This document shows, piece by piece, positions 1 to 11,659 of a stretch of DNA of 64,000 nt. The DNA is taken from positions 620,001-684,000 of the forward strand of contig SEMN01000149.1 in assembly GCA_005408345.1 (NCBI GenBank), read 5' to 3'. Numbering within the stretch: position 1 is the stretch's first letter; each line of letters opens with the position of its first letter. This DNA is from Macquaria australasica (taxonomy: Eukaryota; Chordata; Actinopteri; Centrarchiformes; Percichthyidae). The translations under genes and the position numbers were made by a program. The notes beneath the pieces are model-generated. The model was not told the origin of the DNA. It saw nothing but the letters and a program-made list of their open reading frames with translations, and ran no database searches.

Positions 1-567
1 TACGCTTTTAGTAACGTTACACGCACGTTTTCATGTCTGTAAAAAGCAGATATGTTAGTGGGAGTTAGTTGATTTTAACAGATCCCTGCCATTAAGTAGC
101 TACATCTTTAAAACAAGCCCTTAAGTAACGATTGTAATTCATACAACACGTGCGAATATGATTATCTAATATCCAGCCAATCGTGCAAAGTGAAATACAG
201 CCAGTTCAAAACCAATGTCAAAGAAAGTCACACTCAGAGCCCTTATGTTTTATATTCTTACAGCTGCTTGTCAGTTCTGTGTGAGAACACACCGACCAAA
301 CAGCAAACCCCATTTGTATAAATAGTTTAATAGCCCCAATAGTTCAGCTGGAAATAAAGTGGTGTTTATTAAATAGTCGCTCTAAAATCACATGGTGGTT
401 TAATTGCTTTTTACTGACTGAAAAAGAGTTTTGCCTCTTTCTACCAAGATGCACAGCGTCACTGGATACATTTTCAACTATTTGATTTGGATTATTTGCA
501 TTGAAACATAATGCTAGTGGCTGCCTGTGTAATTTACCTTTTTGTAAATTTCTTATTGTCATTTCAG
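1..567. other. uqcrq 5' flank, intron or upstream exon
   Basis: This AT-rich stretch lies upstream of the first coding exon of uqcrq, which begins at 568 after a clear TTTCAG acceptor. Because the start codon sits in an exon preceded by an acceptor, a non-coding first exon must lie in this stretch or beyond the window edge. I could not place its donor. No convincing protein-coding signal is visible on either strand. Confidence 0.5.
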
Positions 568-585
568 ATCAGCTCTCTGGTGAAC

Positions 586-1989
586 ATGGGCCGCCACTTT
601 GGAGACTTGGCCAAGATCAGGCATATAATCACATATAGTCTGTCCCCCTTTGAGCAGAGGGCTTTCCCCAACTACTTCTCCAAGGGAATCCCCAATGTGT
701 GGAGACGGTTCACAACGTCTTTTTTCAAAGTTGCCCCCCGTGAGTTTTTACATTTCTTTTTAGGAGTGGATGATATGGATAAAGTCATATCACTGTATAT
801 ATAATTTTATACTGTGATGTTAATGCATATTGTGATATGTTCATCACATTGATACAAAAATCATATAAAAGTACAATATTCCCATAAAGCAGTCCTGTTC
901 ATTGAGAGTGCAACATTGCAATGTCCTGTCATAACATCTGCCAGTATTTCCTCATTGGGGTCTGTAGCGTACCAGTTCTCCACTCCTCTTTGTTGTTTGT
1001 ACCTCTTAAAATACAGAGAGCAGCTCTGAAAAATTAGTGTGAGGCTGAAATTGTTTTTGCCCTTCTCAATTTCATGACTTTCATCTGGCACAATGTCAGA
1101 AGTCTGTTGGCCAGTTTTAACTGTTTCCAACCTGTGAGCAACGCTTGCTTGCCTGGGTGTTGAGTTGGGCTGGTGCCCAGTCATATGATGGGCACGTTAC
1201 CTGCTTCAACCCCAGCCTTTGTTTGGTTTAAATGACAAGTCACAGTGGACAGCAAAAAGTACTGACAAATTTTTGATGCAGCTACACTTAAAGCTTTAAA
1301 TGACAAGGGTATGCCCACAAGTGCTGGCAGCACATTTCTTTACTGCCCTTTTTCTAAATGTAGCTTTTAAAAGACCCTATTTTTACTTAATTTTTTAAAG
1401 CTTTTTAATAATAATGTGTATAATAATATAATGTAATTTGTGTTTCTTTTAAGATTATTCTGGTAGAGCAAACAGGAGTGTAGGACTGGGGGGGTAAGGG
1501 GACTGAGTATACAGGGCCCTCATGTGAGGAGGGCCCACAATGATACTAGAATGAATAGCAGTGGATGTGGGGAGGGAGAGAATGTCTGTGTGCAGGGTCC
1601 AGAAGTTTGTGCTGCACCCCTGAGAGCAAATACTGCTGACCCCCTTGCATAAATTGGCAGATGCAACCAAAAAATCCTTTTTTTTGCTGTGACCATGTAC
1701 ATGACAGTATTTTGGGCTTATAGAACTTCAACACCTGTTGTGTCATATTGTTTCCGATAACCTCTGCAGGGATAGGATGACATACCTGATTTGAGTTTAC
1801 TCATGGTCTTTATTGCACAGTAAGGTGCGGCTAAATACCATTAAATATAGTGATCGTCCTGGTGCTAATTTGTTTTATCATCTTGCTTTTGCAGCAATGA
1901 TTGTCATGTACCTGACATACTCCTGGGGCAACAGTGTCCATCAGCAGGGCAAGAGGAAGAATCCTGCTGACTTCGAGAACGATGAATGA
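586..1989 (+). CDS. uqcrq: Cytochrome b-c1 complex subunit 8 (complex III subunit VII, ubiquinone-binding protein QP-C)
   Basis: UQCRQ is a small single-pass inner-mitochondrial-membrane subunit of respiratory complex III, which passes electrons from ubiquinol to cytochrome c. Two coding exons are visible: 586-739 (the exon itself opens at 568) and 1895-1989, joined by a GT-AG intron that splits a proline codon. The product is 82 aa, the same length as human UQCRQ. The N-terminal MGRHFGDLAKIRHIITYSLS and the SPFEQRAFPNYF and KGIPNVWRR segments match the family closely. A hydrophobic span at about residues 50-66 (MIVMYLTYSWG) is the membrane helix, followed by a polar C-terminal KRKNPADFEN tail. 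There is no cleavable presequence, as expected for this subunit. The ATG at 586 is chosen because it gives the family N-terminus exactly. hspa4 follows on the same strand. Confidence 0.95.
875..930 (+). repeat. Dispersed repeat fragment in uqcrq intron
   Basis: A block containing CCATAAAGCAGTCCTG followed by similar sequence is shared with 15754-15810 in ndfip1 intron 1. Both copies have nearby runs rich in ATATTG/GATAT. This shows a dispersed repeat family, probably the non-coding remains of a DNA transposon common in fish. Boundaries are uncertain. Confidence 0.5.
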
Positions 1990-2048
1990 AGTCCTCACAC
2001 CTTTCTGAAAGCTGCCCTGTTATTAATTCCAGCTCTGTATGTTTCACC

Positions 2049-2054
2049 AATAAA
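2049..2054 (+). terminator. uqcrq: uqcrq poly(A) signal
   Basis: AATAAA lies 60 bases after the uqcrq stop codon, giving a very short 3' UTR. No better signal is seen before hspa4. Confidence 0.7.
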
Positions 2055-2552
2055 GATGAAAATATTTATGTGAAACCACTGTTGATTGATTTCATTCAGC
2101 CGTCTCATTGTGGTTGCATTAATGTTCATTTCATGCGGGTGTCAAATCAATGCTGCAGTTTGACAAATTATAATACAAATCTAGTGCTGAAGTGATTAGT
2201 CGACAAACAGACTGCAAATTGCTCGTGTCATTTATCAAGCAAAAATGCCAATTATTAGTAGTTCCAACATCTCCAATGTGATGATTTTCTGCCTTTCTCT
2301 GTTTTATATCTTTGTAAATATTGTTGGGTTAAGCATTTGCGTTCACCTGCAGTAGTTGTAGTGGGTGGGGCTTTTGTGTTGAAGTCAGCACTAGTAGGTA
2401 ACCACAGATCATTATAGTTACACGGGACAGAAACTGAAGCGGCAGCTTTACATCCACCGTACATTTACAGACGTCAACCTGCTGCTGTAACGACTTTCCT
2501 CGCCTGCGGGTGGAGCCCGACAACGGGATCGAGAGCTCTGCAGTCGGACGCT
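2055..2552. other. uqcrq-hspa4 intergenic spacer
   Basis: A short spacer between the uqcrq poly(A) signal and the hspa4 promoter. It is AT-rich at first and becomes CpG-rich from about 2460, consistent with a housekeeping promoter at its right end. No gene is visible in it. Confidence 0.5.
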
Positions 2553-2581
2553 ATTGGTCAGCGGGGACAGACAGAAGATTC
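2553..2581 (+). promoter_or_regulatory. hspa4: Candidate hspa4 promoter elements: inverted CCAAT box and heat-shock element pair
   Basis: ATTGG (an inverted CCAAT box) sits at 2553-2557. GAAGATTC at 2574-2581 has the GAAnnTTC layout of two inverted heat-shock-factor pentamers. Both lie about 180-210 bases upstream of the hspa4 ATG in a CpG-rich stretch. The transcription start is unknown, so part of this may be 5' UTR. A single GAAnnTTC pair is a weak element and can occur by chance. Confidence 0.35.
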
Positions 2582-2764
2582 CTCAGCGCTCTCACGCATC
2601 TGCCGGCGCACCGCATGCTGCAGCTCAGCTTCATGGAACAAGAGCAAGGGTGGATCGCCGTCCGCTGACTGAAGTCCACCGCCGCCGCCGCCTTTAGCAC
2701 CGAACTGTATTTCTGCTCTTCCGCGTAATCACCGCACTCTTACGCCGTTCAGCTAGCCGAGAAG

Positions 2765-3315
2765 ATGTCAGTTGTCGGATTTGACGTCGGGTTCATGAGC
2801 TGCTATGTAGCGGTAGCCAGAGCCGGAGGGATCGAAACGGTCGCCAACGAATACAGCGATCGGTGTACACCGTAAGTACGATTAGGCACGCCGATGGCAG
2901 CGGGGCACGGGGGTGTGAACGGATCCGCGTTTGTTCACGGATGATACTGAGCGAAGCTGGCGTTGCTACGTAGCTAGTTAGCACGCTAACGGATTTCACA
3001 ACAGGAAACGGCATGTGAGCGCTAACGCTAACGCTAGCTGAAACAAAACCGCAGCGAGTATAAAGAGTCCCGGCGCCCCTTCGCGCGATGAAACGCTTCT
3101 TTTGGTGTCTCGCTACAATAATATCGTCGAGATAAACTAAAGACTCATAATAATTGACCTGCCCAGTCAGGTGATGGTTTTTTTTTTTACTGCAGGCATG
3201 AATGAGCGCATGATAGGAGGAGGCCGGATCCTGGCTGTCAAACGGCTCGATCAATCCAAAGTACCTCATTCTCAGACCCGTAGTCCGTAGGAGAAACCGA
3301 TAAAGAAGTATAGAA

Positions 3316-3347
<32 letters not shown>

Positions 3348-6300
3348 AAGTCGCCATCAACACAATCAATTACCATTGTATTACCGGTTACATCAACCAC
3401 ATACGAAGCTGCATCCTTGTAAATGATGTTGTAGAAGAGGGAACTGAATTGTTTTCTGTTTCTAGAGCATGTGTTTCTTTTGGACCCCGGAATCGATCGA
3501 TCGGCGCAGCTGCCAAAAGCCAGGTATGTTTCCATGGGAAGTGGTGGGACACTGGATACGTGATCACTAACCTGGCCCTAGAGGAACCAGTGTTTCCGTG
3601 GTGCGTGACCAATGCTTGACATGGGGGACGACACGCATCAAATTCAATTCAATGCACACTTTGCTTAGGCGTGCAAGTATTTAATAGTCGTTTTTATATT
3701 TTATTTCACAGGTCGTCACAAACTGCAAGAACACAGTCCAAGGGTTCAAGAGGTTTCATGGCAGGGCATTTTCTGATCCCTACGTGCAGCGCATCAAACA
3801 CAGTTTGGTCTACGACATTGCACAAATGCCCGCAGGAACAACTGGCATCAAGGTGAGAGAAGAACGAGGGACATTCACAGTTAATTTAATACGTTAGTGT
3901 TCAGTAATCTACAGATTGTGCTAGTTACAGACCAGACACACTGGGTATACTTCATACTTGCGCTCTGCTTAGACCTGCAATGACTATATATCATCTATAT
4001 ATCGTTATCATTAGGCCAGACAGGCCAGGTAATTAACAACCTGCCAAATACATTTTTGGTCAGAGAAAATCAACGCTCCTTTGGTACTCTGTCGGGGCAA
4101 GGAGAAAAGCCTTTATTCAGTTGGGCATATTTTTGTTTAAAACAATTACTGGTTTCGACTTCACTCATCAAGGCAGAGATGATAAAAAGAGACTGATTAC
4201 AGCTGGTAATCCATGAAGATGGTACACTGGTGGTGAACATCGTTCTGTCACACCAACAGATACAAAGAAAACACACTTTGACAATAATAATAAAATGTTC
4301 ATGTAGTTAAGATAATAAAACAGACACACAAGTCACATTACACAGCATGATAAAGTCCCATAAATGGGAACAGTTAGGCATATTGTTTATTAAAATGGTT
4401 TATAATGTATTTCTTTCATTCAGACCTGTATCTTTTTGTGTTTGGAAGATGGTGTAATAATCTTGTCTGACAATTTGACTTTTACTAAAGGTGATGTACA
4501 TGGAGGAAGAGAAGGTGTTCAGCATTGAACAGGTCACCGCTATGCTGCTGACCAAGCTGAAGGAGACCGCGGAGAGCGCGCTTAAGAAGCCTGTCGCTGA
4601 CTGTGTTGTGTCTGTAAGTATTGCATGTTACTGTGCAGTTTTTGATGCTGTCCCTGCACATGATGTGTAGAGGGGCAAACTATGCAGTCCTTTTGCCAGC
4701 ATATAAAAGCTTTAACGCTCCACTCACGCAGGTGTTTTCACTTATGTTGCCTGGTTACACCTGTTATCAGTGTTAATTAGTGCAGAGTTTAGTGATTCCC
4801 AGCATAGCTCCACTCAACTTCAGCCCGACTAAAGGTCTAATTAAGCAGGTAAATTGAAAACACCTGTGTGAGTGTGCAGGGCCTTTAAGTTGCATATTAC
4901 AGGGTTCGTACAAAGCCTTGAAAGTTTGGAAAATGCTAAATTTTAACCATTAATCCTTGAAAAATATTTGATTTTCAAAATAATCTGGTGTTTAATCTAC
5001 ACAATCACTCATAAACCAAAAATCTTTTAATATTTGAAATGAAATGGTCTCCTGGCATTTGTAGTTTACATGTGAGGATAAAGGCTTCAAGAGTCTGGAA
5101 ATTTGTGGTTTGGATACCTTGAAAGTGCTTGAAAGTTCTTGAATTTTACTCTTAAAAAGCTGTACGAACCCTGATATTAATCTATTTCAAATGCTCTTCT
5201 ATTGTAACCAGGTTCCCTGCTACTACACTGATGCTGAGAGGAGATCAGTGGTAGATGCTGCTCAGATTGCTGGTCTCAACTGCCTGAGGCTTATGAATGA
5301 GACAACTGCAGGTCTGTATTAGGTGTTTTTTGGGCAGGGATGTGTGTGTTACTGATTATTGTACTGACTGTGGCTGCCACTCAGACTAACATTAGTCATA
5401 AAATGCACACTTTGACATTGATTCCAGTAGTTGTTTACTTCATTAATAATTTAACAATTATTCCTTCCAGTTGCATTGGCGTATGGGATCTATAAACAGG
5501 ATCTCCCTGCTCCAGAGGAGAAGGCCCGGAACGTGGTGTTTGTGGACCTGGGCCACTCTGGATACCAGACATCCGTGTGTGCCTTTAATAAGGGCAAACT
5601 CAAGGTGTGTAGCCAAATAAACGTACTGTAGTGTGCGTTCTTTGTCAATCTGTGAGAGGCTTTGTTTCATTCCGCTTCTCCATGTCTCTCAGATCCTTTC
5701 CACGGCTTGTGACCCAGAGTTGGGAGGAAAGGACTTTGACGAGGTACTGGTGAAGTATTTCTGTGAGGAATTTGGCAAGAAGTACAAACTTGATGTCAAG
5801 TCAAAGCCCAGGGCCCTGGTCAGGCTCTACCAGGAGTGTGAGAAACTGAAAAAACTGATGAGTGCCAACTCCTCTGACCTGCCGCTTAACATTGAGTGCT
5901 TCATGAATGACATCGATGTCACAGGGAAACTGAACAGGTAGACCAACAAGAAATTATTTGGTTCATATCTACTGTGTCTTCTTTTAAATGTCCTTTTAAA
6001 GCTTAAGACATGTTTTCTCCTGCACCAGGGCTCAGTTTGAAGAGATGAGTACTGACATTTTGGCCCGAGTGGAGGCTCCACTGCAGAGTCTCCTGGAACA
6101 ATGTAGTGAGTTGTGATTTACTTTACTTTAATTACCCGTCTTTCTTATCAATTCTGTTAAGGAACGCAACGTGTGCAAGTGCATCAGTTGGTGACATAAT
6201 AAAACTGTTTGTGTTCCGTAAGAACTGAAAAAGGAAGACATCTATGCAGTAGAGATAGTGGGTGGAGCTTCCAGGATCCCCGTCGTAAAAGACAAAATCA

Positions 6301-9300
6301 GCAAATTCTTTGGGAAGGAACTGAGCACCACACTGAATGCTGACGAAGCTGTGGCCAGAGGGTGTGCTCTGCAGGTACTGCCCCTCCCATTGCTCACCAG
6401 AAAATTGTCACATAGGGCTTGAATGAGCATCTGTTGCTGTTTTGAAAATAATGTGAAAGGGAGTTTTTTTTTTTTTTTTTTTGTCTTTAGATTTAAAATA
6501 TGCATTATGACTGCAGCTCTCATTGAAACACTGGTTGTGTGTCCACAGTGTGCGATACTGTCACCTGCCTTCAAAGTGCGTGAGTTCTCCATCACAGACG
6601 TTGTTTCCTATCCAATCTCCTTGAAGTGGCATTCTGCTGCAGAGGAAGGTTTGAGGTAAAAAAAAAAATGTTTTTGATCATTTGTTATTTTTTCTTAGTA
6701 TTATTGAATGTAATAATTATTATGAAATATTCATTTGTTGCAGTGATTGCGAGGTATTTCCCAAGAACCACGCAGCACCCTTCTCCAAAGTGCTGACCTT
6801 CTACCGGAAAGAGCCTTTTTCTTTGGAGGCCTACTACAACAGCCCTAATGAGCTGCCCTACCCTGATCCCACTATTGGTAAGCAACTAAAGCTTCCTAAG
6901 TGATTTCTGACCACTAGGGCATAGAAAGACTCGTATAAGTGAGAAGTAGCTAATGTGTTTGCGAATAGTTGCTAACACTACTCAGGGACTCAGGAACTGC
7001 CAGCAGTCAAGGCCCCTCAGCTCTGGAACTGCCGGCCTGAGGCTCTGAGGCTTGCTGAATCAGTGACATCTTTTAAGTCACTTCTCAAAACAAATCTTTT
7101 CAAAAAAAGCCTTTTATTAATTTTAGCACACCACTTTTAATGCCAACATTTCTTATCTGCTTTATTATTACTATTTATTTTTTATTGTTGGGAGTTTTAT
7201 TCCATTTTATTTCTGTATTATTTGTAATTTTTTTTTAATTGCCTGATTTTATTTGCCTCAGTCCTGAAATGTTTTAATCCTGGTTCAACCATGTAAGGCA
7301 CTTTGTAACTTTTGTTTTGAAAAGTGCTGTATAAATGAAGTTTATATTATTATTACCTACACATCCAGCAGACACAGAGCAAGATTAGCACCCTGTCATG
7401 TTTCTGTCTGCCTGACAAATGGAAGTCCAGTATTCACTCTCCTTTTTAGCGTTTGGTCCACAAGCTCCTGAGAAAAATATCTGGGTTTATTAACGTGATC
7501 AAACTGACAAGCAAAATCCAATTACTGACCTCACATGCCAAGACTGATAGCATCAGGAGAGGCCTTAAAGAGGTTTTGCGTACTTAACTTTTGCTATTAC
7601 TCCTTACAGGTCAGTTCCTGATCCAGAAGGTTGTCCCACAGGCATCAGGGGAGAGCTCCAAGGTGAAAGTCAAGGTGCGGGTGAACATCCACGGTATCTT
7701 CAGTGTGTCCAGCGCCTCCCTGGTTGAAGTGCAAAAGTGCGACGAGACGGAGGAGCCCATGGAAACAGAACAGGCCAATGACAAAGATGGAGAGGTACGT
7801 CAGCCTAATAAGTGTCCTTTTACTCTGAGCTTCAGATCAGTATGTGTGCTACTATCCGTACTTTTGTTTTGAGACTAAAAACATGTCTGGTTTTTATTAC
7901 TCTGCAGAGCAAGATGCAGACCGATGAGGATGAGCAGCAGGGTCAGGGAGAGGGTCAGAAAATCACGGAGGAGAAGACGCCACGTGAGAATGAAGAGATG
8001 GAGGTAAGATGCTCAGTTTTTTTTAAAACAAATAGTTACCAGTTTATTAGATTGTCTACAAAAGGAGATGCAATTCAGTACAATGGCCCACAATAAATTA
8101 AATCTTTTATTACATTTTTCATTCTCCTGTATGTATTAGGGTTAGACATTTGAAACACAATATGGTACCGTATAATACAATACCACTAATTACGGCCTCA
8201 AACATGAAGAATTGAGTCAGTGCCTCTCTGACACAGTGTAAACAAAAACTAAACTTTTGTCATTCTTAAGTCATTGCATGTCTTGATTTTATTTTGAGTG
8301 ATATTTTGAATCTTAATGCCCATTATGTTACCTTTCAGACTACCACAGAGGAGGGCAAAAGCGAGAAGAAGTCCGACCAGCCTCCACAAGCCAAAAAGCC
8401 CAAAGTCAAAACAAAAGTCCTGGAGCTTCCGATTGAAAACTGTCCACAGTGGCAGCTAGCAGATGACATGCTCAACCTTTTTGTAGAAAACGAGGTAAAC
8501 CTTCAGCCATCACACACATTACTAAATCCACCCGTCTGACTGTCATCTTTCATTACTTGATCTATTTCGAAGTGTTTCTCGGTAACAGTTGCTGTTTGGG
8601 TTCTCCTCAGGGTAAGATGATCATGCAGGACAAGCTGGAGAAGGAGAGGAATGACGCTAAGAATTATGTGGAAGAGTATGTGTACGACATGAGGGACAAA
8701 CTACATGGGATGCTGGAGAAGTTTGTCAGTGAATCTGTGAGTAAACGGTCACTTTTTAACTCATTGTAAAGACAGAATTGTGGTCAAAGTTCGCACCTTT
8801 TTATAGTCACTGGAACAGATTTGACTTTCCTTTTACATATTGGGTGTTTTTTTTACGTTTAGGACCGAGATGCTTTGTCATTAAAGCTGGAGGATACTGA
8901 AAACTGGCTGTATGAAGATGGAGAGGACCAATCCAAACAGGTGTACATTGACAAACTGGCAGAGCTAAAGGTAATTTGCTATAGTAAATTTCTTTTTTCT
9001 GTCCATTGGTTGCTTGCCATTTTGATTTCTTTAACCGACATGTATACTGTGTTCGCTGCAGAAACTTGGCCAGCCCATCCAGGACAGGTATACAGAGGCT
9101 GAAGAGAGACCTAAAGCATTTGAGGAGTTGGGAAAACAAATCCAGCAGTACATGAAATTTGTTGAAGCATACAAAATGAAGGTAAAACTAAAGGCTTTTT
9201 TGAAAGAGAATTTTAGTCATTTTTATTATTTCTATCCCCGTAACGGCCTCTACCTCACATACACGTGTTTCTTGGGTATCCTTTAAAATGACGTTAGAAT

Positions 9301-10168
9301 ACTATTAATCTAGACGATTTCCGTTAATCTGTACACCACATAAAAACTGAAGGCATCATTACAAAGAAAAGTAAAAAGGCCTGCGGTAATTAGTAATACT
9401 ACTTTTGTTGTTTCCCTTTTGATTTCCAGGAGGAGCAGTATGACCATTTAGATGAGGCAGACGTCACCAAAGTGGACAAACTGACCAACGACGCAATGAT
9501 CTGGATGAACAGCGCCATGAACCAGCAAAGCAAACAGAGCTTGGCGGTGGATCCCACTGTCAAAGTAAAAGACATAGAAGCAAAAACGAGGGTGAGTGTC
9601 TTCTCATTAGAACATCATAATAGCAAAGCACTAAGAAAAGTGACTAGAATGTAGGAAATTTTAAAATGGGGAATCCCATACATGTAAAATAAATGTGTAA
9701 ATTGCTTATGACAGATTTGTCCAATAAATACAAATTGTAGCTCCTTCATGCACGTTAAAGAAATCTACCACTTTTTCATCACATATATTGGTGTTGAAAC
9801 ATGAGACACAGAGGACAACTATATACCAGGAACACATGAGTGACTGGTGCCTATATTGCCATTGTTTATTGGGCCAGGTCCAATTGGTAGATCTCCCACG
9901 CAACTGTATATCTTTTAATAAAACCAGTATTACATGTTGTGTTCGTTGTGTAATTTTCCAGGAGCTTTTCTCCGCTTGTAACCCCATTGCGACCAAGCCC
10001 AAGCCCAAGGTGGAGCTTCCCAAGGAGGACACGCCTGCAGAGCAGAACGGGCCTGTCAACGGACAGGAGAAACCCCAGGAAGAATCCGCAGACAAGGGAA
10101 CGACCGAGAACACGGGCAATCCCACCTCAGAAACCACAGAAAACAAGCCTGACATGGACCTTGATTAA
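2765..10168 (+). CDS. hspa4: Heat shock 70 kDa protein 4 (Hsp110/Apg-2, Hsp70 nucleotide-exchange factor)
   Basis: HSPA4 is a cytosolic Hsp110-class chaperone that exchanges nucleotide on Hsp70 and holds unfolded clients. Nineteen coding exons join in phase: 2765-2871, 3466-3523, 3712-3852, 4491-4613, 5212-5311, 5471-5604, 5693-5937, 6029-6105, 6223-6374, 6549-6655, 6744-6877, 7610-7794, 7908-8003, 8339-8494, 8611-8736, 8863-8970, 9062-9181, 9430-9591 and 9962-10168. All introns are GT-AG. The product is 845 aa (human HSPA4 840). The Hsp70-type ATPase domain occupies about residues 1-380, with the phosphate-1 motif near residues 3-18, the phosphate-2 motif VVFVDLGHSGYQ near 198-209 and the adenosine motif EIVGGASRIP near 305-315. 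A beta domain, an acidic Glu/Gln-rich linker (exons 12-14) and an alpha-helical lid follow. The C-terminus is DMDLD, like the human EMDID. HSPA4L is the alternative, but the N- and C-terminal sequences fit HSPA4 better. Confidence 0.95.
3324..3347. repeat. (TA)n microsatellite
   Basis: An uninterrupted TA dinucleotide tract of about 12 units, preceded by a short GT/AT run, in intron 1 of hspa4. Confidence 0.9.
4900..5173. mobile_element. MITE-like foldback DNA transposon, 274 bp, with target-site duplication
   Basis: The element has perfect 13-bp terminal inverted repeats, CAGGGTTCGTACA at 4900-4912 and its reverse complement at 5161-5173. They are flanked by a direct repeat ATATTA at 4894-4899 and 5174-5179. 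The interior is AT-rich with repeated CTTGAAAG words and no coding capacity, so it must have been mobilised in trans. The CAGGG...CCCTG ends recall hAT-superfamily elements, but hAT normally makes 8-bp duplications and I see only 6 matching bases. It lies in hspa4 intron 4, ending 38 bp before exon 5. Confidence 0.85.
6980..7357 (+). mobile_element. 3' fragment of an L2-like non-LTR retrotransposon (LINE)
   Basis: From about 7018 the plus strand reads in frame as QLWNCRPEALRLAESVTSFK followed by SLLKTNLFKK. This matches the conserved end of the reverse-transcriptase ORF of L2/Rex-type fish LINEs (LWNxLP...SFKxxLKTHLF). A 3' tail ending in AAAGTGCTGTATAAATGAAG and ATT repeats follows, also typical. 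Only the last part of the element remains, a 5'-truncated insertion in hspa4 intron 11. The clade is inferred from memory of the family. Confidence 0.75.
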
Positions 10169-10489
10169 AGCAGCCTAACGCCTCCCTAAGCAAAGCTAAA
10201 CGGGAGTTGGTTGTTTCAGATTGAGATGCAGCCTGGGTGTATATCAGAGCAGGTTAAGTGTTTCAGGAACTGCACTTCACAGTTAAAATCAGGCAGGGTG
10301 ATTAGCACACTGAGCCCAGCTCCTGGTGGTATCTCTCTGATGACATAGCATGCCCTCTCTCTTTCTGAATGACATAAATCAAAAGCCAGCCGCAATAAGC
10401 CTGTTTGACAATGAGCGCTGTACACATGATGGTATTTATTTCTGTTGTGTGCTCTGTATGTGTTCTGGTCTGTGTCACAATATGGTTTT

Positions 10490-10495
10490 AATAAA
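10490..10495 (+). terminator. hspa4: hspa4 poly(A) signal
   Basis: AATAAA lies 322 bases past the hspa4 stop, followed by a T/G-rich stretch. This gives a 3' UTR of about 0.35 kb. Confidence 0.75.
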
Positions 10496-11655
10496 GTTAC
10501 TGAAAATCACCTGTGCCATCTTTATTACTTTGGTCCAGGCTTCACAGTGGCATTGCTTTCTGCCTAGGAGTTTACAGTCCACTAACACATCAAGCATGTA
10601 GAGTTTTTAATTGATGTAATGTAAAAAGCTACAATAAACAATAAATTAGGCTTAGTATTAGAGAAAACATTTATCCTAATGTAAATGGGTGAAATTTACA
10701 AAAAATTGAACATTTAAATGAACAAATGTGAAACGGGTGTTTCAAATACTTTGAAATGTTGAGAGTTTAGTCGGTGCTGGTGAAAGTGGGACTCGTGATA
10801 GTATTTCTAAAACCCTGGCGAAAAAACCCAGTAAAATCAGTTCCTTTAATGAGCCATGATATGATACAGGTTATTAAGATTAGCAACAGGTGTTCTTTGT
10901 TGAATAAATAGGTAACTTCGTGGGTAAAATGTGAACATGATAAGGAGGAAGTTGAGTTAGATTTACACTGAAAATGTAGCGTCGTACTTTTCTGTCGCTC
11001 AGCAACCACCGTTAACGTTCTGCTAGGCATCCAATTATGCTCGCTTCATGGAAATCTTTAATGCTTACTCTCTTGATACATGTACGTAACTAGACATACG
11101 ACTACGTTGTTTTTAAAAAGCTGTAAACGACTAGAGAGAGAGAGCAGTTTTCGGCAATTTAAGGACGCCAACTGTGACTTTGTGCTTTCATTTCTCAAGT
11201 CAACTTGGCCTACTGGCATTAGCAACATTAGCTCATCGGGACAGAGACACGGGGTCAGTAAGCGTCACCTCCGCGGTGAGCGCTGTTTGTATCCAGCAGC
11301 AGGAATCACATGATCCATCCAGATCCTGTCTGCTGCGAGTAAAAGCTACAGATAGTCCAAGGTACGGGCGTATTCAGTTTATTAATCTCTTTGTGTTTTA
11401 GTAGGACACTAATACTACAGTGAAAGTTTTGGTCACACTGCGCGGTTGCGTCAAAGTTGTCAGTGTTTTTGGCAGATTGTTTAGCAACCCTAATGCTTGA
11501 ACAGGGATCTCGTTTTATTGTTGTTGGATGATATAGTTACATTGATGAGTCTAAAGTCTGATATAGGTGTGTTTTGACCTGAATTGGCTACTTCGAGGCT
11601 GAGCTCCTTCAGACAAGCAACCCGTTCCTCTTTCCTTCCTTGTTTTTTTGTCCAG
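10496..11655. other. hspa4-gnpda1 spacer and gnpda1 promoter/5' exon
   Basis: The left part is AT-rich with no gene. The right part (about 11040-11365) is richer in CpG and ends in CCAAG|GTACGG, a plausible splice donor for a non-coding gnpda1 exon 1 ending near 11361. The start-codon exon of gnpda1 opens after the TTTTTGTCCAG acceptor at 11655. The exact transcription start cannot be read. Confidence 0.45.
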
Positions 11656-11659
11656 GACG

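Noticed and set aside
2793..3269. A 158-codon minus-strand open frame across hspa4 exon 1 and intron 1
   Set aside because: It overlaps the true plus-strand exon and CpG-rich promoter DNA, where stop codons are rare by composition. No domain is visible.
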